Below are positions 56,736-64,000 of a DNA stretch of 64,000 nt, one piece after another. This DNA is from Zymoseptoria tritici IPO323. Its lineage: Eukaryota; Ascomycota; Dothideomycetes; Mycosphaerellales; Mycosphaerellaceae. The position numbers were made by a program, and so were the translations under genes. The stretch is taken from positions 1,364,001 through 1,428,000 of the forward strand of contig NC_018210.1 of NCBI RefSeq assembly GCF_000219625.1. The letters run 5' to 3'. Numbering within the stretch: position 1 is the first letter of the stretch; every line of letters begins with the position of its first letter. The notes beneath the pieces were generated by a model. It made no database searches. It saw only the letters and a program-made list of their open reading frames with translations, and had not been told where the DNA came from.

Positions 56736-56959
56736 TATAAGGGTAGTATAACTAGGTAGCAACTAACACGTATAAGTAGTCTATATACGAATGTCTATAT
56801 TACCTACCGAGTATAACGAAGGGAGGCGAAAGGGAACAAAAGGGAATGTATGTACTAAGCCTCGCTTAGGGCATCCTCGGGTCTACATTAGGTCTGTATC
56901 GGGCCTAGAATAGGCCCGATTTAGGCCCGGAGTAGCGACACCCTAGTCGTTCCCTAACA
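56736..56959 (-). repeat. Right (5') LTR of element B
   Basis: 224 bp, intact, TATAAGGG...CCTAACA on the plus strand. It shows the undisturbed site where the TRIM entered the left LTR. Confidence 0.85.
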
Positions 56960-56964
56960 GTAGT

Positions 56965-59900
56965 ACTAGGAATATAGTATAGACGATATAAGCCGTCTAA
57001 CGTTTACCGACTTTCGTAAGTTCGTATAAGACGTAGTCGGGGATCCGGTAAATCGTATACTAGACGTTACCTTAGAATATAAAAGAGTATACTAAGGATA
57101 CGATATAGTATAGAAGTTTGCTTTAAGGCTAAACATCCTAGAGGATTAGCTCGGCGACTATACCGAGCCGTAGAAGATTCGCTACCTACTCGTAAAGCTA
57201 TCGCCGTCGCTTCGCGACACTATTATAAAGCATTATACTATTCCCCCTAGTAGGTAGGAGTTAGTTAGTTTAGCGACTAGGATCGAGACTACCGATAAGT
57301 CGTTCGGTAAGCGAGCCGTAGCCGAACCTTATAAGTCTCGCTAGCCGAACAAAAAGAATAGGTTCGATAAGAAACCTTCTAACTAGTAGGCTAGCGGCCT
57401 ACTACGAGTTTAGTAAGTAAGCGACTCTCGTCCGAGTAGCGGAAGGAACTTAGGTCTACCGTAGGGCGATCGTAATCGCGAGTAGATAGCTACTACTAAA
57501 TGCTATAGTTATAGTAAGAAAGGCTACATCTCCCCTTACTATCTAAATAAGAAGGTAGAGGTTCGTAAGGTCGAAGCCGTTAAGGAGTAGGAGAAGAGTA
57601 AGAAGCTAAAAAAAGGAAGAGGTCTAGGGAAGGGTCGCGACTAGACCTACGAATTCTAGTCGATTTAAGGTTTACGACTCGTAAGCGAGGTATAGTCGTT
57701 ACGCCTACGGGTAACGTAGTAGTAGACTTCCTTTTAGACGACTATGCTAATATAAACGTAGTTTTATAAGCATTCGCCCTAAAACACGGATTAAAGCGCA
57801 TTAAGAATGCTATCCTTCTAACCGTAGGTTCCTATTAGGGGAACTAGGGCACTAAAGGGTACTACTATAGAGCGTATAAGGTGCGCCTAAGACTCGCAGA
57901 TTCTAAGCAATTAGTTCGTACCTTAGAAGTAATCTTCTATAGGATTAATATAGAAGATAACGCTCTTATTCTTAGGAATCCTTAGCGAGCCTAGAATAGT
58001 ATACTAGTAAATAGCGTACGCGACTAATAGTTATACTTAACCGAGTCGTAGGGTATAGACATACGAGAAGTATTTAAGTTTATTAATAACCTTAAGAAGT
58101 CGGATTATATATATACAATTATAATCCGTAGGGTTACGAGTAACTAGGGTACTACTATCGTAATCGAGGGACTCCTAGAGGAGTACCGAGATTTTAAGGA
58201 TGTGTTCGTAGGCGCTAATTAGGTGTTAAGTAGGCTACTAATAGATGTAGAGCATACGATCGACCTCGAGGAGGGTAAGAAACCCCCCTTTAAGGCGATG
58301 TACTATTAGTCGCAAAACGAGCTAAAACTGCTTAAGGAGTATATCTAGAAAGCCCTAAAGCATAGCTAGATTTAGCGATCTACTAGCGAGGCGGGTACGC
58401 CTATCCTGTTCGTCCCTAAGAAGGATAGTACTATTCGCTTATACGTCGATTACCGGGGATTAAACGTAATCTTATTAAAGAACCGGCACCCCTTACCGCT
58501 TATTAGTAAGACTCTTAACCGCTTATAAGGGTGCGAGTTCTTTACGACTATCGACTTAAAGGATATATATTATCGCATTCCGATTAAGTATAAGGATCGC
58601 TAGAAGACCGCATTCCGAACGCGGTATAGTTATTTTAAGTATTATATTATGCCTTTCGGCTTAACTAATGTACTAGCGACCTTTTAAGGATATATTAACC
58701 GTACCTTAAGCGGGCTAGTTAATTAGATCTATATAGTATACTTAGACGATATCTTAATCTATAGTAAGACGCGTAAGGAGTACATACGCGCTACCCGCAA
58801 AGTACTTAAGCGGCTATAGAAGTTCGCCCTTTTTGCTAGTCCTAAGAAGTACTTCTAGTTTAAACAAAAGGTCGACTTCCTTAGGTTCGTAGTTACCCTA
58901 AGTAGGATCGAGATAGACTCTAGTAGGGTAACCGTAGTCTCCGAGTAGCCGACTCTTAAGACATACGTAGATATCTAGTAGTTCTTAGGATTTACCGGTT
59001 TCTACCGGCGGTTTATTAAGTACTACTCTAAGATCGTAAAGCCCTTTATAGATTAACTTAAGGGGATAAAGAAGGGTAAGAAACCGGGGTTTCTCGACTA
59101 GGGAGCAGCTAAGGAGCAAGCGTTCCGCTAGCTAAAATCCGCCTTTACCTCTACTCCGGTGCTAAGATACTACGATCTATCGAAGAAGCTTCGACTTAAG
59201 ACCGACGCCTTAGGCTATGCGCTAGCGGGGATTATGTCGTAAGAGTTCGACTCGCAATAGCACCCTATCGCCTTCTAGTCTAGGAAAATAATCCCTACTA
59301 AATATAATTATAAAGTCTATAACTAGGAGCTTTTAGCGGTAGTAGAGTGTTTTAAGTAGTAGCGACCGTACCTCGAAGGCGCTCCTTATACGATTTAGGT
59401 ACTAGTCGACTACGCAAATCTAAAGGGGTTTATGTTAGTTAAATAGCTAAATAGACGTTAAGTAAGATAGGCTGTTTTCCTTACGCCCTTCGATTTTGTA
59501 ATTAAATATCGTACTAGGAGGACTAACCCCGCCGATACGCTATTAAGGCGCCCGGACTACGTAGGCGAGAAGTAGGTAGTAAATACGCTTCTCCCGACCC
59601 TATAGAATAAGCTGTCCTATTAGGTAGCTAAAGGCCCTTAAGGAGAAGGACCTTTAATCCGTAGGATTACTACTACCTATAGGTAGTAGTAGTAGGAACT
59701 TAGTGTAACTCTTATACCGGGAGTAGGTCTACCGCCGGCGTTGCCCCTTCGTATAGTAGTCGCCGCGGTTGCCGATAAATAGGCATATATACTACTATTA
59801 GAAATAATTAAGGGAATAATTAGAGTCCTATAGAAGTACGATAACGAGTATAGTAGGCACCTCGCTAAGGGACCGTATATAGACTTTACGATCGAGAATA

Positions 59901-60394
59901 GCCTTATATATAAGGGCGCAAAACTCTTTATACCTAGCGATCTCGCCTTACGTAAGTAGGTAATTCGTATATATTACGACGACGCCCTCGCTAGCTACTT
60001 CGGCAAAGCGAAGGTCTTATCCCTACTTAGAAGGAAATACTTCTAGCTAGGGATAGATAAGGAAGTAGCCGAATACATCGCTACTTGCCCTATCTACTAG
60101 GTATCGAAGGCTCGGCGCTATCGACCCTACGGCGAACTATATACGCTTCCCCTACCTAATAGGCTATAGTAAGAGTTGTCGATAGATTTTATTATAGACC
60201 TACCGCCTAGCGTACGAGACGGGAACGTATATACTACGATCCTTATAATCGTCGATAGGTACTCGAAGATAAACGTATATATACTAACAAACAAGACTTA
60301 TATAGCGGTAACGCTTACGAAGATCTTACGAGACGAGATCGTACGGTACTACGGAGTACCTACTAGCATTATGTTAGATAGAGGGTCTCTGTTT
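56965..60394 (+). pseudogene. gag-pol of gypsy element E, main part
   Basis: Resumes the gag frame broken at 27267. Gag continues (DFRKFV; LRLNILED; KIRYLLVKLSPSLRDTI). A zinc knuckle with Cys changed to Tyr is near 57500-57540. A protease-like block is near 57725. RT blocks lie at about 58270-58900 ([32 protein letters not shown]). RNase H is near 59190-59560. Integrase starts near 60000 with DFIIDLPPS and LIIVDRYSKI at 60180-60270. Broken at 60394 by retroposon copy 3. Confidence 0.75.
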
Positions 60395-61206
60395 GTTTGT
60401 TTGTTTTGTTTGTTTGTTTGTTCCATTTACGTCCTTTCGGAGTCGAAGACTATGTAGGACGGCCTTGCCCTAAAGGCAAAGCAGTAGATCTATTTACAAT
60501 CAAATTCTTTCGGTATTCTTTAACCTTAGGGGAAAACCCCGTGCCTAAGGCAATGCTAAAGGACTTTAAACAAACGCAAGACAAAGGAAATCAAACGAGT
60601 GTTGCAGCCGGAGCTGCAGAATTTTCGCGCTAAGCTTTTGCAGAATTTTTAGCGGATCCTTCCGCTTCGCACGCACGCTACGAATTCGAAAGAGAAAGAG
60701 GAAATGCATTGCAGTGCAAAAAGTAGTGCAGGAGCGACGCAGATGCGCAAGCAGCTATCTAACTCGCTGTCTTCTCTTGTCCTTAATATGCCTTTGTAGT
60801 ATCGTAGTAGCAGTTCTATCTACGACAACGCAGGTTGATCGCAGAGTTGTAGTTCTACCGTACTCTAGCTCTTTAAAGTGCACTTATCCGCCGTGTAGAG
60901 GACCCGAATCTCTACGAGGAAGAAAGAGGTGCAGTTCGGTTCGGATTTCGAGGAGGTACGCGTATAGGACAGAGTGGACTGCCTCTTCTTCTTCTTCTTC
61001 TTCTTCTCGTTCGTAGCGTAGAGAGCTGTTCGTTCGAATCGTGCTGTTGTTCTGTTGTAGCTTGTATTTCGAGGCGGATTTCGAGAAGGATTTCGGGCGG
61101 ATTCGAGAGGTTTTTCGAGGAGGTTTCTTCCAGACTGTCTTAGTTTCCCTTCCTAAGAAGGTACTTACGACGGCCACCGCGTGAAGGTGCAGTCTGTTCG
61201 GCCGTC
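60395..61206 (-). mobile_element. Retroposon copy 3 (812 bp)
   Basis: Target duplication is AGGGTCTCTGTTT (60382-60394 and 61207-61219, 13 bp, the last bases shared with the GTTT run). The right-end hairpin arms are at 61169-61175 and 61200-61206. Inserted in the integrase of E, whose frame resumes right after. Confidence 0.7.
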
Positions 61207-61219
61207 AGGGTCTCTGTTT

Positions 61220-61330
61220 ATAAGCTAGTTTTAGAGCGACTTCTACTATAAGTCGCATATAACTCGTAGGCTGTCTATAGCCTTCTATCTACAAACTAAT
61301 AGTTAAACTAAGCGAGCAAATTAGATACTA
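61220..61330 (+). pseudogene. Integrase end of element E
   Basis: Continues the integrase (YKSHITRRLSIAFYLQTNSQ with RIP changes, then TERANQILE). The match fades after about 61330; the rest of the element and its 3' LTR are not seen. Confidence 0.6.
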
Positions 61331-61740
61331 GAATAGTACTGTTATAGGGCAAATAGTGCTAAACATAGTTTACGGTATAGCGTAGTTTTAGGTCTTAGCG
61401 ATGTATAGTAGTCGGATTCTTCCTTTTTTTAAGGATCGAACAATAACATTACTAGTCGTCGGTAGCACTTAATGCACTTTATAGCTACTACTTATTTCTT
61501 AATATAATTCTACGCTCGATACCGCGCACTTATGCACTTACCTCTTAGTGCCTTAGGTTAGTAGTAGTCGATTCTACCTACTACATTTTCTAGTAGACGA
61601 TGTAAGACTCTTTACGGCTCCTTTATACGAAGGAAAGGGCATACTCGGTAAGTACATAAGTCGTCTATATTATATATAACAGTTATAGGAAAACTCGGAT
61701 CTACGGACGCACCCCTTAAGAACTTAGATATATAGTACTA
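61331..61740. other. RIP-mutated DNA of unknown origin
   Basis: AT-rich, many stops in all frames. It begins near a TGTTATAGGG that might start an LTR, but no partner is found. Confidence 0.3.
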
Positions 61741-62473
61741 AGAAAGACACGCGGCATATAGAAGCTTCACTCGTACCGAAGACGGCAGTCGTGCACTCGT
61801 TCGTACTATAGGCTATTAATAGGGCGAAGTAGAAGTACTTAAATTAAGGAAACCTAAGCGTATACCGAATCTATAGCATAGCTTATGTAAGGTTACTAGA
61901 AACATAGCATATTTAAGAACACTAGGCGCATAGTTACTCGTATTATAGCTTATTTAAGGCTTAAGGAAACCTAAACGCACACCCGCTTATAGTATAGTTT
62001 ATATAAGGCTTATAGTTTACCTCTGCTCTAAAGACGGCGTACGTATACCCGCTCGTACTATAGTGCGCTAACATAGAGTACGAGGTAATCTCTTAATGTT
62101 TAAGGTTACGGTTACTAAACGTATAGTCGCTCGAATTATAGTTTATTTAAAGTTAAGGCTTATAGTTTACCTCTGCTCTAAAGACGGCGTATGCATACCC
62201 GCTCGTACTATAGTACGCTAATATAGAGTACGAGGTAATCTCTTAATGTTTAAGGTTACGGTTACTAAACGTATAGTCGCTCGAATTATAGTTTATTTAA
62301 AGTTAAGGCTTAAGGACACCTCTAATTTAAAGACGGTGCACGTACACCCGCTCGTGCTATAGTGTATTACTATAAATTGTAAGGTATAGACGGACGTATG
62401 CTCGTACGTAGTATAGTCCACTCGAGATTAAGGAATTAAGGAAACCTAAATGCGTGCCGAATCTATAGTACGG
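61741..62473. repeat. Degenerate tandem array, 150-bp period
   Basis: Two units, 62011-62160 and 62161-62310, differ at only about four positions. A third, more diverged unit follows from 62311, and earlier partial units share a core like GACGGCGTACGTATACCCGCTCGTACTATAG. Another fragment lies after copy 4 (63268-63400). Confidence 0.6.
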
Positions 62474-62486
62474 TTTATGCATTGTT

Positions 62487-63267
62487 GTTTGTTGTTTGTT
62501 TGTTTGTTTGTTTGTTCCATTTACGTCCTTTCGGAGTCTAAGACTATGTAGGACGGCTTTGCCATAAAGGCAAAGCAGTAGATCTAGTTACAATCAGATT
62601 TTTCGGTATTCTTTAACCTTAGGGGAGACCCCGTGCCTAAGGCAATGCCAAAGGACTTTAAACAAATGCGAGACAAAGGAAATCAAACGAGTGTTGCAGC
62701 CTAAGGCTGCAGAATTTTCGCGCCAAGCTTTTGCAGAATTTTCAGCGGATCCTTCCGCTTCGCACACACACACGCTGCGAATTCGAAAGAGATGTAGCGC
62801 AAGGCGATGTAGCGCAAAGGCGCAAAAAGCAGCTGTCCAACTCGCTGCCTTCTCTTGTCCTTAATATGCCTTTGTAGTATCGTAGTAGCAGTTCTATCTA
62901 CGACAACGCAGGTTAATCGCAGAGTTGTAGATTCTACCGAGTTCCAGCTCTTTAAAGTGCATATATGCTTCCTTTCGAGGGCGACGACGTCTCTAGGGAC
63001 ATGCGATTTCGATTCGGATTTCGAGGAGGTGCGCGTATAGGGCAGAGTGGACTGCTTCTTTCTTCTTCTCGTTCGTAGCGTAGAGGGCTATTCGTTCGAA
63101 TCGTGCTGTTGTTCTGTTGTAGCTCGTGTTTCGAGGCGGATTTCGAGAAGGATTTCGGGCAGATTCGAGAGGTTTTCGAGGAGGTTTCTTCCAGACTGTC
63201 TTAGTTTCCCTTCTAAGGAAGGTACTTACGACGGCCACCGCGTGAAGGTGCAGTCTGTTCGGCCGTC
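62487..63267 (-). mobile_element. Retroposon copy 4 (781 bp)
   Basis: Target duplication is TTTATGCATTGTT (62474-62486 and 63268-63280, 13 bp). Same ends as copies 2 and 3, and little RIP. It interrupts the tandem-repeat region. Confidence 0.7.
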
Positions 63268-63280
63268 TTTATGCATTGTT

Positions 63281-64000
63281 ACTATTACTAGAAAACCTAA
63301 ATGTACGTCTACTCGTAGCGTAGTTTATGCACGGCTTAAGAATTATAGGAATTACGGATTAATAGTATACCTCGAAGATACGAAGAAACTAGATAAAATC
63401 TAACTAGAATTACTAGATATCTAGAGCGTAGGCATACTAAAAACCCTAAAAACTAGATGCCTCGCGATCGATACAACACTTCTTCTCTAAGGAATCGGCG
63501 ACTACAATCGTCGATTCCTATATTCCTCCGATACTTTCCGGCGATCGCTTATCGCTACACATTTTACTAGTAAGATTACTACTTAATCTATAATACCTCG
63601 TTTGCTATTAAGGATCGAGTAGTCTAAGGGCCTAACTTAGTAAGGATATCGCTATTTAGAGCCGGCTCTTAATATTGCGGTTTATAGATTACCCTCCGAG
63701 TAGGGAACGTACCGACTATATTAAAGAATCTTATAGAACCGAGCATTCGTACTTAAGTACCTCCTTATGTATGCCCGACATTTCGAGGAATTATCGCCTT
63801 CTACACTAATTAGTTAACGATACCTTAGCTTCCTTATTTCGTAGTTTATACCCCCCTCTTGTTTTAAACCTTACCGACACTAATCGCTATATCTTTAGGC
63901 AATACTAACGACCCTACTAAGGCTACGGCTTCTTCTACCGCTCGTGCTAAAACTAGCCCTTCCTTAAGTAAGGATAACTCGGAGTCTTCTTAAGGTACTA
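63281..64000. other. RIP-mutated DNA, possible start of another element
   Basis: No clear element. The last 250 bp on the plus strand give a Ser/Thr/Lys-rich reading (NTNDPTKATASSTARAK) that could be the start of a gag, running off the window. Confidence 0.3.

Larger units (their letters stand above)
27268..56959 (-). mobile_element. Ty3/gypsy 'element B', minus strand, heavily interrupted
   Basis: The outermost insertion in element E. Target duplication is GTAGC (27263-27267) and GTAGT (56960-56964), one RIP-type difference. The left LTR is split by the TRIM, but its two pieces add up to the same 224 bp as the right LTR. Orientation is minus: the polypurine tract lies just inside the left LTR (C-run at 35371-35385) and gag starts at 56640. 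Insertions inside it are the TRIM (with C), D, and retroposon copies 1 and 2. Confidence 0.8.

Noticed and set aside
62011..62310. CRISPR-like array
   Set aside because: The 150-bp units are contiguous with no repeat/spacer pattern, and the genome is eukaryotic.

Overview
The window looks like a filamentous ascomycete (Pezizomycotina, perhaps a dothideomycete; the class is a guess). The genes have short GT-AG introns of 50-70 nt with CTRAC-like branch points. The families present are fungal: an HRI-type eIF2-alpha kinase, a phenol 2-monooxygenase-type flavoprotein, a phiA/IgE-binding-like secreted protein, a 4Fe-4S serine dehydratase and small cysteine-rich secreted proteins. The repeat half carries a strong RIP (repeat-induced point mutation) signature: CpA/TpG are scarce, TpA is high, CpG is kept, and reading frames are broken almost only by TAG/TAA where Gln or Trp is expected.

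From 1 to about 18.15 kb the DNA is ordinary gene space: a partial minus-strand gene of the fungal mitochondrial/PPR-like type (1-425), the kinase (882-2774), the monooxygenase (3399-5351), a secreted cell-wall-like protein (5954-6505), a start-less small secreted cysteine-rich gene (6929-7144), serine dehydratase (8072-10132), an intron-containing 63-aa secreted cysteine-rich protein (11775-12030), an ENV9-like SDR (12698-14039), a small tail-anchored protein (14895-15230, minus) and a 400-aa protein with an RNxxxH (HEPN-like) motif (16335-17537). A promoterless 3' gene remnant (17821-18138, minus) abuts the repeats. These genes are independent; I see no biosynthetic cluster.

From about 18.17 kb to the end the DNA is nested transposons, ordered here by direct repeats and matching LTR lengths. 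A Fot1/pogo transposase remnant is split by Ty3/gypsy element A (19115-25913, TSD CCTTA). Gypsy element E (gag from 26709, running to about 61.33 kb) is split by gypsy element B (27268-56959, minus, TSD GTAGC/GTAGT). The left LTR of B is split by a miniature LTR element (TRIM, 27392-35264, TSD CTAAG), and the TRIM is split by gypsy element C (27533-34459). B is also split by gypsy element D (37130-48964, minus, TSD AAGCG). Four copies of an ~0.8 kb retroposon with a (GTTT)n end and 13-17 bp TSDs sit in the RIP-mutated DNA at 49.3, 53.8, 60.4 and 62.5 kb. A tandem array with 150-bp period lies at 61.7-62.5 kb.

The most unusual content is in the retrotransposons. Elements A, B and C each have a reading frame antisense to gag-pol, between the end of pol and the 3' LTR. 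In C it is a spliced gene with at least four exons and three 49-53 nt introns in register; in B it is also probably spliced. Element D instead has a ~1,300-codon sense-strand third ORF after pol. The TRIM has three 182-183 bp LTRs, each with tRNA-like A- and B-box sequences. These readings come by eye from decayed sequence and have not been checked against any database.
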